Shown: positions 33,602-45,099 of the stretch, one piece after another
Layout: every line of letters begins with the position of its first letter
How positions within the stretch are numbered: position 1 is the stretch's first letter
Position numbers and translations under genes: made by a program
Notes under the pieces: generated by a model
The model's database searches: none
What the model was told of the DNA's origin: nothing
What the model saw: only the letters and a program-made list of their open reading frames with translations
Assembly (NCBI GenBank): GCA_001600095.1
Contig: BCIX01000001.1
Location: forward strand, 434,001-498,000
Length of the DNA stretch: 64,000 nucleotides
From: Bullera alba
Lineage: Eukaryota > Basidiomycota > Tremellomycetes > Tremellales > Bulleraceae
Direction of reading: 5' to 3'

Positions 33602-33947
33602 GCGGGGGTGATTTGAGCTCAGTAGCGGATAGATGCCCGACAATGAGGCGAGTATAGTCAGTTGTGGTGAGGAAAGGGACGGTTTGCGCAAAGTGGAAAT
33701 TCAATTCGTGAAATCGTAGACGGCCAGTTTTGTCGATGAGCTGGTCGTTGCTTCACTCTTGGTGTTCAACCTCATCCTGACTATAGGACATCCTCAGTCT
33801 ACTCGAACAGCAGCTCAAGCCAACCGTCGAATCATGCTTAGGAGACACCGACCATAACCCCCCTTCCCCGATCCATACGGCATCTCTAAGCGACCCACCC
33901 TCCGTTTATTTGGTTCTGAATTCCAGACTTAAAGTTACCCACCTGCA
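33602..33947. promoter_or_regulatory. Divergent intergenic region, glutaredoxin-like / Rad60-like
   Basis: About 345 bases between divergent start codons. No clear TATA element or repeat is visible. Confidence 0.35.
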
Positions 33948-35472
33948 ATGCCCACTGCACAGAGCTATGAGCCTGTGGAGATCTCGGACGACGAGAGTGA
34001 AGATGACACCGTGGCGTTCTTGACCGCTCCCCCAAGGACATATGCAAGACCTTTGGGTAGGTTTCTTCTTCCTCCTCACCGGCATCTCAGCTCTCATCAC
34101 TATCTTCTGCGGCGACGTTCTTTGATCTTCCGTTTCATGAAGATACTGACACCCTCTTAGCCCAGGTATCGAAGACCGATCTCCAGGACGAGGATGGCGA
34201 TGGATCAGAAACCGATTCCGATGGAGGAAGGAGGAAGCGCAAGAGGAAATATACAAAGAAGCCAGTGGTCAACCTGCCTAGTTGGACTCGACCAGGCTCG
34301 CATTCCAACGAGAGAAGAAGCAGAACGGCATCGGCGAAGCGGGGAAGCACAGAGGACCGAAGCTATAGCAAAGATCCAGACGACCAGTGAGTGGATGCGG
34401 GTCGTTGTTGGTGGATTTACTGTAGGAAGCAAGCTTATGGGTATGGCAGCGGTTTTGGATCTGCCTCGCATTACAATGGCGATGTGAAGCCTGCAAAACG
34501 CCGGGAGAGACAACTCACTCCACCGCCCGAAGTCCCCGAGTCCGAGCTGGCGAGAATTAGAGAAGCAGTAAAGTGGGTGACAAAATCCCTGGTAGTAAGC
34601 TGATTCTCGTCAGAACATCTATTGCGCCGGATACTGGCTTGGATGAGGAGGAGGAAGAAGGAGACGACATGGGTCTGGAGCAAAATGGTTCCCATTATCG
34701 CTCGTCCTCGCCAATACCCATACCAGAAAATAAGGAGATGATCAGTGTGACGGTCAAGATGGTGGCAGATCCTCTAAGTCTTCCTGAAGGTGCCTCGGAG
34801 AATGCCATTAGATTATATACAAAGCCGAGAACCATCAGGACATACAAAGTAAGTTCGGGCAGCGACACGTGTATAGCAAAGGCTGACGCTGGACACTCAG
34901 GAAGGCAGCCTTGTCTCCTTGTGGGATGTCGTGGCGGCCAGGATCAATCGTGACAAGAAGGACATCATATTGGTTTATGACGGCGCGCAAATCCTCTCGA
35001 TGCGCTTAACACCAAAGGACTTGCAGATGTACGAAGGCTGTGAGATCAGTGAGTAGAGGTGTCAGAAGCTTGGGTTCAGCGACTGATGATCGCATTAGTG
35101 GGCTATGAGAAAGCGCATTGGGAGCGACTGGAGAAGGAGAAGCGAGAAGCTCGAATGCGATTGATCAACGGCTCGCCTCCACCTGTGGAAAGCAGTCAGC
35201 CGGACGTCGCGAGAGAAGATACGCCCGAGGCTGCCACCGCCAAGCGATTGAAGCTTTCCGGCGGATGGGGCGACTACAGCATCAAAGTCGCAGACACGGT
35301 CAAGATCTCTAGCATCGCCGAGTACTACTGCCACAAGGCCTCAAAGGATGCCGGGCTGGCGGGGAAGATCAGGTTGACGTTTGACGGAGACGTGCTGGAT
35401 GTGGACAGTACTGTGGGAGATCTGGACGTGGAGGACGGAGACATGATCGATGTGATGGTGCCAGCCGGCTGA
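33948..35472 (+). CDS. Rad60/Esc2/NIP45-like protein with two SUMO-like domains
   Basis: The start MPTAQSYEPVEISDDESEDD is acidic with a SUMO-interaction-like VEISDDES stretch. A basic KRKRKYTKK segment follows. The first ubiquitin-like fold covers ISVTVKMVADPLSLPEG, IRLYTKPRTIRTYK, then SLWDVVAARINRDKKDIIL and VYDGAQILSMRLTPKDLQMY with EGCEI. The second, at the C-terminus, reads DYSIKVADTVKISSIAEYYC, KIRLTFDGDVLDVDSTVGDL and EDGDMIDVMVPAG. Two tandem SUMO-like domains at the C-terminus of an acidic protein is the Rad60/Esc2/NIP45 architecture, which acts in genome stability and SUMO-dependent repair. The exon borders in the basic middle part are uncertain. No RanBD or RING is visible. Confidence 0.75.
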
Positions 35473-36270
35473 TGGATGGTGTGTATGGATACTAGTCTGG
35501 GAACCATGTATGCAATGTGTGTAATGTATCGCCGTGTCGCGGGAGGACGACTCAAAGAGGATTACCTCTCTACGAGGCTTTGCTGACGGAGACTGGTCTC
35601 ACTCTCACAATCTCCGCAACCCGCGACAGGAAGAGAAATTACCGGGAAGAGCAGGAGGGAGGAGGAGGAGGAGGAGGAGAGGATAAAGGGAAGGGAAGCG
35701 GAATCAAATTCTCCTAATCCTCCTTCGGACTTGACCCTAATAAATAGCCGAAGTGGGCGAAAAACGCATCTTGACTTGCAATCTCATCTTCAGCTTTAAC
35801 TCCACACCTTCCTTCCTCCCTCGAGGCAAACGACAATCACAAAGGTGACTAGGATACAGTCACCTCGGTCAATCCACCAGACAACTGTGCATACAGCCTG
35901 CACACCACACAACCCAACGAACCCACTGTCATTCCGACATTAGCACTCTCACCTATAGAATCACCGAAAACAGACGCGTCTCACCCTACCTTTCCTTCTG
36001 GGCGAAAATCAAATCCACGCACCATCCCTGAAAAAATCATATACCTCAAAGCCACCCCGAGAGGAATCCCATCCGTCGCGACAAATCATCTCTAACAACC
36101 ATCGCAGGAGCATCCTTAGTGTGCTCTGCTTACCGCCTACGGAAGGACATACATAAGCCTATACTCGACAGCGAAAGAACATTACATCTCCTCGCCCAAA
36201 CTACTTCGCGTCTAGCTTTCTCGCGTCAAATCACCAGTCTCAACTTCACGTCTTTCGACGATATACCAAG
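35473..36270. promoter_or_regulatory. Intergenic region with a (GGA) tract and a long CT-rich leader
   Basis: About 800 bases before the unnamed gene at 36271. It starts with the 3' trailer of the Rad60-like gene, includes a purine run at 35653-35681, and continues as an A/C- and CT-rich stretch of about 500 bases that looks like a long 5' leader. No gene is visible. Confidence 0.45.
35653..35681 (+). repeat. (GGA)n simple repeat
   Basis: About nine near-perfect GGA/GAG units in non-coding DNA. Confidence 0.8.
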
Positions 36271-37161
36271 ATGACTCAACAGTTCTTCTCCTTTGTCAAC
36301 AGCCACAATGCCATGGCATCCAGCTCCAGCTTCAACTCGAAGCGAAAGGCTAGAAACGACGAAAGTGACGACGAGCAGGAAGCCACGGTAAGTTAACTTC
36401 AGGAGATTCTACTTGTTTGGCTGGTCACTGACCTAATTCTTGTAGCCTATGCGAGTCCGATCTCCACCTCTGAAGCGACGCGTCACCACAGAGTTCCAAC
36501 AGGTTCACTATAGCAACAACAACGTACCCGACCTCATGACCGACCACTCCAATTCGGCGTCGGACGAAGACACCATGATGGACCAAGACACTTATGGCGA
36601 CCAAGCCATGGACGGCATGGACATGGAGGCACGAGAGTTGGAAGGACAAGGCGGAGGATATGCTTCGCAGTATGCTCACGTCTTTGGCAACGACGGCAGC
36701 GGAGGTATGGGCTTTGGTCCTGGCGCAGAGGAGGACATGATGAGTGAAAGCAGCGAGAGCTCGAAAAGTGGGTCATACCGTCTTTCAAGTCGTTCAATAG
36801 CTGACGTATGGCAGCAAACTATCCAACTGTCTACCCATCCCTTACCCCTCATACCAACCCTAACCACTTCTCTAACATCCCACCCTACCTCTCCAACACG
36901 GTCGTTCGATCGACTTCACCGCTCTCAGCTCAAGCATTCTCCACTTCGCTTCAGGCTCCTCGAGGCGGAGTTTTCCAGCCAACCGTCTCTGCACCTCTCG
37001 CTGCGACAGCCACCGAAGTTGAGAAGGCTCGAAGCACCCACGGCCCCCATTGCCGAAGCATCCCTCGACTCGTCATCAGCCCATATGCGGACCCAGACAC
37101 CGGCAAGCAATCCATGTACTCGATGTGCCCGGACTGCGGCGCCTGCGAGAAAGCGGCATGA
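36271..37161 (+). CDS. Unnamed protein with acidic Met/Asp-rich N-half and Cys-containing C-terminus
   Basis: Three exons. The first starts MTQQFFSFVNSHNAMASSSS. The second has a nuclear-localisation-like PPLKRRVTTEF and then an Asp/Met/Gly-rich acidic stretch (DEDTMMDQDTYGDQAMDGMD). The third, after a GTGGGT donor, reads NYPTVYPSLTPHTNPNHFSN, a Ser/Thr/Ala linker, and the C-terminus RLVISPYADPDTGKQSMYSM followed by CPDCGACEKAA. The Tyr-Pro and Cys-rich ends look conserved in style. I do not recognise the family. The long leader upstream suggests regulated expression. A nuclear role is a guess from composition only. Confidence 0.6.
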
Positions 37162-37431
37162 AGGAGACTGGACCGGTACCTCACTGTACTCCCGATACAT
37201 CCTTACTCTCGAGACTGTGTCTTGTGGACGACAATAGCGGTCTGAGGAGCCGCCGGTGCTGTGCGCTGTCTATGAGTGCCTGTTGTAGATGTAGATATTC
37301 ATACGTTGCTAAAACAAAGTCACCTGGGCCAGAAGTCAGGTGCAATATGCCACACATGCAAGATTATGTACAACAACGGTATATGATACAGGAAGTTATC
37401 GGGTCAAGAGCAAGATCATGTTTTCCTACTC

Positions 37432-38234
37432 CTACTTCATCTCCTCGTCCTGATCTGTTCGCTTCATCTCGTCGTCAAAGTCCTTCATGAAGTTTTCCGT
37501 CGTCGTCTGCGCTCCCTCCTCGCTGTCGGCATTCGCCTCCTGTTCCTCCTCATCGTCGTCCTCATCCTCTTCCTCCTCGTCTTCATCCCAGCCTTGGCCT
37601 TCGGAGACTTTTTGACTATCCGTGGGGATGAACTTGAACCTCGAGCCCATGCTTCCTCTTCCTCTATCATCTTCTTCCAATTGTCTCCTCACAGACTCCT
37701 CCACCGCCCTTCTCGCTTCCAGAGCCGCCAGGCCTGCTGCCGACGAGGCAGGCAGTGATGTATCGTTCTTGGCGTTGGTTCTCTGGGCTTTGGGTATACT
37801 AGCCGCTATGAATCGTCCAGCCGATGCCTTGTCTATTTGCGGTTGTTCTGCGCCAGGTCAGAATAGCTCCTTCTGCTAGTTTTAGAGGGGTAGCTCACTT
37901 GATGGACCGTCTTCCACTTGGCGGATCTTGGCGTAATACCCTTTGATCCTATCCAGCTCTTTGGTCACTTCGTGGGTAGCAGGGTCTACCCCTTGCAGTT
38001 TGAGGTACACTGCCGGAGAGGTCAGTATCGCTATGTGAAAGCTTGAGGGCGAGGCTTACCCCATATCAGATCGTTGATGGCGTATGCGGCCAGAACGTCG
38101 AGCTTGGCCCTGTCTATCGATGACAGCTCCTCCTCTGTATCGGACCATGTTCGTTCTGTTATTGCTGAAATGGACGCCTCGAGCTCGGGCAGAGACGCCA
38201 GAAGAGATGAGACCGCAGGTCCTGGCTGAGCCAT
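37432..38234 (-). CDS. LRP1: Exosome cofactor Lrp1/Rrp47 (C1D family)
   Basis: The protein starts MAQPGPAVSSLLASLPELEA. The Sas10/C1D domain follows: SSIDRAKLDVLAAYAINDLI, WVYLKLQGVDPATHEVTKEL and DRIKGYYAKIRQVEDGPSKP. Then come AGRFIAASIPKAQR, a low-complexity linker and a long Asp/Glu tail (37510-37600). C1D/Rrp47 proteins bind Rrp6 and RNA and help the nuclear exosome trim rRNA, snoRNA and snRNA. The family usually ends in a Lys-rich tail, whereas this one ends in acidic residues; that fits the acidic ends of several basidiomycete homologs or a divergent member. Three short introns are present. Confidence 0.78.
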
Positions 38235-39931
38235 GGTGGTTCTGTAGGCGTTGGTGGATGGTAAATAGGGACTCGGCGCTCAGTTCTCTGGCTTAGCTAC
38301 AGTTCCTGGATCTTATGGATGATGCTCTGTGCTCCTTGCTGGATGATGGGAGGAGAAGAGCCACCCCAGGCTAGCTAGCTCAGCCAGGAGCTCGGCACCA
38401 ACGGAAATTTTGCTTCCGCTCTCAGCATCACCTCGCCTCGCTGCTCCTAGCAAATTTTGACAACGCCCCGGTCTCCTCTTCCCCTCATGCAACTCATTCA
38501 ACCCGATCATACTATCGCACAGTCAGAGTACGAAGGGATCTAGGGGTATTGACCTCTTCGTTGCTAGACGAATACCCGGAATCGCAAGATCTCCGGGAGA
38601 GTCCTCGTTTGAGGGTCGTCAATGGGGAAACCATGACCTTGGCTTCCCATAGTTTGGATTCACAGCCTCACGCCTCGATTTGTTCGCACTTCGCAGCAGT
38701 CTGTCGATGATGGCATTGTTATAAGGGGAATGATGGAAGAGAAGAAGGAGTAATGGACATGCATCGCTGGGGTTATCATGAACGCCGACTCTGGTCATTC
38801 TGCGGAGAAGGAGGGGAGAGGAATCAAACTTCTTCGACCTGACATCAGTATGATAGGAAGACTTCTCCTTCCTACACCATGACCCATACGCAACACTTCA
38901 CCCCTCCTCTCGGCTCAAGTAGTGCCACTCTGGAATGCAGCCGTGGTACCGCCAATCGCCAACTCACGGCAGCCCTTCCTTTCACCATCTCGACATCCAC
39001 CCTCCGCTGTATTTCCAATTCTACACTGACACATGATCTTTATCTCTGCCCAAACAAAATCACACTCCGCTCTTATTACACTCCTCTACTCCGACATTCC
39101 ACTGAGACGCTGGATCTTACGTGTAAGAGGGCGCTAGCGGCGCTTTGACCGGAGTGAGGTGGATATGAGGGGGGTGGCTGCGATGGAACAACCAGCTCTG
39201 AACGACTCCGGGGCAGAAATCGAGCAGGAGGGTCAGCGCTCAGGACAGGCGAATTGGTCTGCGAGAAAAGGAAGAAGTGGAAGTGGTCAATACGATCGAC
39301 CTGCGTACTACCTCTCAATCACAACCCCCTGGCTCGACCATACCACTCACCTTTCACCTTTGTCCCCGTCAGCCGATGTAGACTGACTTCGAATTGAACG
39401 CACATGACACACTATCATCAACAACGATGACCGCACATTCCACAACCGACTTCGCGCTCCGCTCTGAGACGCATCATGTCACAGATAGGTTGTTCGCTTG
39501 CCACCCGGTTGTATCTGACTTCAAGAGCTCAACCGCTTCTGGATCATCCTTTGCGAGCTGGATATCACCACAACAAAAGACTGCTTTGCCGTTAGAGCCA
39601 GTTCAGATCGTCATCGAGCCAAAGTAAATCCACAAAAAGCAAAGCCAGGAGGAATCGTGTTATCATCGACCTTCGACGGGAAAAAGCTAATACTCTAGCT
39701 CGGCACTCAACAACACTGACACCGGAAAGCCCACTCACCTAACCCAACGCTCTACACCCTACTACCTTGTCGTCCTTACACCACGCGTACCCCTCCATCA
39801 CGCCGCTCTTCACAGGAGAACACACAACACCTCCCTCATCCACTTTGCCTCAACAACCGCGTACAGAATCGCCACTAGCTCCTGCAGACTCTGACCAACT
39901 CTCAGCTTGTATCGCTCACAGTCCTGGACCC
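38235..39931. other. Gene-poor intergenic stretch
   Basis: About 1.7 kb with A/C- and CT-rich segments. Several short open frames exist but none has recognisable motifs or an exon pattern that continues into a neighbour. It probably includes the LRP1 promoter, the promoter and long leader of the next gene, and unannotated 5' exons I could not support. Confidence 0.4.
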
Positions 39932-40705
39932 ATGTTCGCCGCTTTGAGATCGGCAGTTGGCGGCGGAAGCTCCAGCGTGGGAGGCGCAACCATAATGCAA
40001 GTACAGATGGAGCTGCAGCAGCTGAAAGCTGCGCCACTGCTGAATCCCCACTACGGGATGGTCGTGAAATAGTAAGTCAGGCCGCGATCATTCCTCCGCA
40101 TGCACAGTGGGTTGCTGACTATGATCTACCTCTAGTCTAGATTGCTTAAACAGACTGATGGACGGGCTGATCATGACTCAAGGACCGAATGGGGTGAAGA
40201 TGTGGCTGATCGAGGTTCAGACATTGATCAGATTGCTGCAAAAACGGACATATCAACGGATGCCTCTGTGAGTTGCACACCTCACCGCACCATAGCTGAA
40301 TCAGATGAAGACCCTGCTGACAGACCACTCATACAGGTTGCCAAATGAACGCACGGCCGTAATAAGTTTCGCAAATTACTGGCGACAAATGGCCGGACCT
40401 CCGGTAAGTCGCTTGCGATCAGCTGCGAAGCTTTCCTTTAACCTGAGCGAAATGCATCTAGCTGATTGAACTTACAGTATGCAATGAACAGACCCGAGGC
40501 GCAGTTGGTACTGATCACACTAACTGAATTCGCGATGCACTAGCCTGATCCCATAGTGGTATCCTGAAGGGCCTATAGAACGTACGAAAATGCAAGCTAT
40601 TGAGCGTGGTCTAGATATACATCTTGTTGGGTATGTCTATAATCTATAGTTACATGCTCATTTCACAGGAACACCGAACAGGGAGGAGATAATGCGGGTA
40701 GCTAA
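39932..40705 (+). CDS. Unnamed small protein, multi-exon
   Basis: Six short exons join in frame. The start is MFAALRSAVGGGSSSVGGAT, followed by QVQMELQQLKAAPLLNPHYG, then VVKYLDCLNRLMDGLIMTQG, KMWLIEVQTLIRLLQKRTYQ and AVISFANYWRQMAGPPYAMN. The next pieces are AQLWYPEGPIERTKMQAIER and GLDIHLVG with a short tail. All introns have GTNNGT-type donors and AG acceptors (for example 40072-40134, 40269-40335), and each splice restores the frame, which is the main evidence that this is a gene. The product, about 160 residues, is amphipathic helical. I do not recognise it. Its end is 23 bases from the end of the converging gene. Confidence 0.6.
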
Positions 40706-40728
40706 GTATAAGCCGGAGAGTGTCCGCT

Positions 40729-41322
40729 TTACTTGCTCTCGCCGACGACTGCCTGGTAAGCTTTTTGGGCGAGGCTCTGCGCTTGGGACACAAGTCCAGC
40801 TACGCATTGGTGATCAGCGAGTGCTACGGCCGTACCACGTCGTGGACCATCGGAAGAACCCCTCTCCCAATTCATTACTCCAGTTCGCGCACCTTGACTT
40901 CGCACCGATACGGCGATACCACACAGTACCAGTCGTCGGTCTACTCGGACTAGACTCACGGTCAGAAGCCACTTTGCCCTCGCCCAATGGAGCCAGCTCC
41001 GTTCCCTCGATGATACCCTTTCCACCCTCAATCACATCCGTCTTTCCGGTCGTAGCGCTCACGGCGGCTTCCTCTTTCTGCTTCTCTTCCGAGGTGAAGT
41101 CTGGCTGGATGACAGAGTTGGAGGTGGTAGGCTAGGGCCAGATGTCAGTATGCAGTCAACTAGGGGGAGGTCCGAGTATCGTCTCACGTTCTGGAGACCT
41201 GGGTATGCTCCCTCGACTCCCTGTGGGCTCATGGATGTGCTGAAGTGGTGGTCAGCGGTGTCGCGGTGTTGCTCACCAGGAGCAGGCCAGATTTCGCTCA
41301 CTCACTCGTTGAGATGGGACAT
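40729..41322 (-). CDS. Unnamed small acidic protein, multi-exon
   Basis: Four exons: a very short first exon (MSHLN), a second with SMSPQGVEGAYPGLQN, a third with TSNSVIQPDFTSEEKQKEEA and GKGIIEGTELAPLGEGKVAS, and a last one with DHQCVAGLVSQAQSLAQKAY ending QAVVGESK. Donors are GTGAGT or GTGAGA and acceptors end CAG or TAG. Frame is kept at each junction (phase 2, 0, 1). The third intron is about 135 bases, long for this genome. The product is about 110 residues, hydrophilic, with a C-terminal helix. No known family was recognised. Confidence 0.5.
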
Positions 41323-41773
41323 ATTGGCTACTTGTCGAATATGGTATGATGTTCGACGTCAAATGGAGGATGGGCACCGACTTGAAGCTTGACCCCTGCC
41401 TGGCTCCCTGGCTCCCTTGTCGACAGGCAGCCTTATCTCTGTACTGTCTCTCAACTTTTGTTATCAGTGACGTCAACGAGTTCAGACAGTGTGGAGAATG
41501 CCACGTATAGCAATTGTCGCCATCTAACATGAGCTAACACCCGGAATCAAACCTATCTCCCCCAGGTCCCGGGCGCGTCGTTCGACTTTTCAGCCGTGTC
41601 TATGGACATGGAATGGGACGACCTCTATTCGTCAACAACAGACCTATACTCGCACATCCAACATTCAGTCACTCTTTAGAACAGGTCTCAGGTCGCACCG
41701 TGCATCCGTCCGCTCGTTCACCCATATATCAAGTCCGACACGCCTTTCCATCGCTTTTTTAACCTATCGCGCA
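41323..41773. promoter_or_regulatory. Divergent intergenic region, unnamed gene / IDI1
   Basis: About 450 bases between divergent starts. A pyrimidine-rich leader precedes the IDI1 ATG. No TATA box or repeat was noticed. Confidence 0.35.
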
Positions 41774-42794
<1,021 letters not shown>

Positions 42795-43022
42795 AGAGGT
42801 CGGATTGCTCGTAACGCGCCATATACCCCTCATGGTGATTCCCGGTTGTTTTCTAGGCGATTGGTTCTGGGCAGGCTTGCCATATGCATTGTTAATGATA
42901 CAAAGGGATATCTACAACTGAGTGGTACGTTCTATGACAATCTTGCGGAGTCTCGACAGAGGTTGTGACCGTCTCCACCGCTCTGTGCCGTCTTTCTCGG
43001 CAATGCTGTTCTTCAGCCTGAT

Positions 43023-43529
43023 CTATGCCGCAACACCCTCCCATTCATGAACCGCGAATGCGTTGGCGCCACCTCTCCTCTGGTCTCTGATCTCTTTGAG
43101 GCGCTCCTTCCTACTCTTCTTCGTCTCCCTCATCATTGAGGAAAGCAAAACTGGCGCTTGACCGGGGGTATCTGCCCACGCTGCAACTTCGTACGCATTG
43201 GTTCTTTGCTCCGAGCGCAACGTCGCCTTCATATCATGCTGCCGTCGCAATCTCTGGTGATATCGAGCCCATGTAGAGATCTACGCCATCTCAAAGTCAG
43301 CATTCGCCCTTAATCTTGATCACTATTTCCACAGCATAATGAAGGTTGATGAACATACCTTGAGACAGAGGACCAGGGCACTGAGAACAATAACAATGAC
43401 ACCGGCCGCGATGGCTGTCCTGACGATTTTGCTCGTGGCATAAGAGTATGATTCGATGGTTGTGCTGCCTGGCGGAGCGGTGGACGAGGTCGTGCCCGTG
43501 GGATTGGCAGCAGTGCTCAAGTCGGGCAT
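43023..43529 (-). CDS. Unnamed single-pass membrane protein
   Basis: Two exons. The first encodes a Ser/Thr/Pro-rich outside segment (MPDLSTAANPTGTTSSTAPP) and one membrane helix (TAIAAGVIVIVLSALVLCL). The second, after a GTATGT intron, gives a basic inside part, ISTWARYHQRLRRQHDMKAT, then TKKSRKERLKEIRDQRRGGA and the end HEWEGVAA. There is no cleavable signal peptide, and the positive charges after the helix favour an N-out, C-in orientation. The product is about 145 residues and no family was recognised. Confidence 0.6.
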
Positions 43530-43866
43530 GTCGGACGCTATTATCGCCTAGTAAAAGTTGACAAGGTTGATTGCTCTAGGCAGCCGAGGCAGATGACTGA
43601 CGAAAGCATGACTTCCGCTTCAACACCCTTCGCTCTTCCTCTCCGAGCTCTGAGTTATTGACACCTTACATGAACAATATTGAACATCGAGTAGAGCCAG
43701 CAGGCCGCCAGTCACTTTGCAGTCACGCAGGCGATCCTCAAACTGCAATTTTGATCCCGCTCTCTTGACCCTCGGAGCCTCGGACCAGCTCGTACTTGGC
43801 TCGTGCTCTCGCTCATTAGCTCAGTCACCTTCATACAGTCCACTGTACCTCCCAACAGCATACACC
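43530..43866. promoter_or_regulatory. Divergent intergenic region, membrane protein / complex I subunit
   Basis: About 340 bases between divergent starts. The right end is CT-rich leader sequence. No clear element was seen. Confidence 0.35.
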
Positions 43867-44509
43867 ATGTCGCTACGAGCATCAACGTCGTCACTGAGGT
43901 CATCTATCGCACCGGTTCAGCTCGCCTCTAGGAGGTACGCAGGCGGCGGAGGAGGTTACAACCCACCTACGGGTTATCTCTTCGGAGAAAAGGTGAGTAA
44001 CGGGACCGTCTCCTGTATTGGTGCTCTAGAGTGCGACCATCAATGCGCAGCATGACGTGACCCAAGTGAAAGCACGAGAGCAGAGCTGACGAAGGGTAGC
44101 CACGACCTGATGGACAGAAGAGGGTGAAGGAGAACTGGGAGTGAGTGTGTTTTCGCCTATACCCAACTGAGCAGTATATCGCAACACCGGGAGAGCAGAT
44201 CTGAGGGATAGGGTCGATCGTGGGCCGGAGAGGGACTAGAGGCTGATGAGCGGAAGAGAGGCTAGGGGATATACTGACCCCCGCAGGAACATCTACATCT
44301 ACGGCATGGGCGGCGTCTTCGTCCTCGGCACTCTTGGCTACTACTTCAAGCCAGACACCAGGTGGGGATTATCTCTCAACTTCATCTCATCTGTGAATGC
44401 TGAATAGCTGATTCTTGTGACTAGAATCACAACATGGGCGATGGACGAGGCTAAGAGGAGAATGGAGGAGAGGGGCGATCTGCCCAAATACGTTCCTTCG
44501 GGTAACTAG
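43867..44509 (+). CDS. Mitochondrial complex I ESSS subunit (NDUFB11-like)
   Basis: Four exons. The first is a short mitochondrial leader (MSLRASTSSLRSSIAPVQLA) followed by GGGGGYNPPTGYLFGEK. The second gives PRPDGQKRVKENWE. The third holds one membrane helix (NIYIYGMGGVFVLGTLGYYF) and KPDT. The fourth ends RITTWAMDEAKRRMEERGDL with PKYVPSGN. The NPPTGYLFGEKP, WEN and YKPDT-I-TWA-EEA-RRM signatures are those of the ESSS (NDUFB11) accessory subunit in the membrane arm of NADH:ubiquinone oxidoreductase. Its presence implies the organism respires with complex I. The second intron (after AACTGGGA) is longer than average and rich in purines. Confidence 0.85.
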
Positions 44510-45099
44510 GCGGGGGAGATAGGGGAGATGTAGGAGGACTTTGCCCAGGCAGAGTGCGGTTCCGGTCATCATGCTCGAGGCAGGTGTGATGCAGCTGTCA
44601 TTTTGGCTTGCTGCAGGATTCGGTCTGGATCGGATGACATATGGCTGACGGCTAGCGGTCTCAATTTCACTGATCGCAGAGGCGTTTGGAGTTTGGGCTC
44701 GGATTCACGTTGGAGGATGCGGGACCCCTACACCGCCGACGGTTCACGGTCTCCCGCTCCTCGGCAGCTGCGTTTCGGAGTCACGTTTGTAGCTGACGTA
44801 GGCAGACGTCTAACAGACCATGGAAAAGGCTCAACAAGATGGGAGGAGACGGCCTACTCGAATACATTTCTGGCAGCAGAGGGCTGAGGGGAGTGGTGAC
44901 ATGGTACTTGACAAGGTATCAAGAACCCGTGTCGACGCCCAATAGTACTCAGGCAGACTGGTACAGCTTTCGATACGTCGGAGAGGCAGAGTACAATGTC
45001 GATAGTGGAAGCCCAGAGATGGGGATATCGCTAGCAAATGCTTGGGGATAGCATGAATGCATTCATCGTCTCTACGTCTGCACTTGGAGGCGCAAACCT
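44510..45099. other. Intergenic, no supported gene
   Basis: About 590 bases between two converging genes. Short open frames are present but none is convincing. Confidence 0.4.

Noticed and set aside
39394..39627. Open frame MNAHDTLSST in the 38.2-39.9 kb gap
   Set aside because: No conserved features and no splice path into the gene at 39932; more likely leader sequence.
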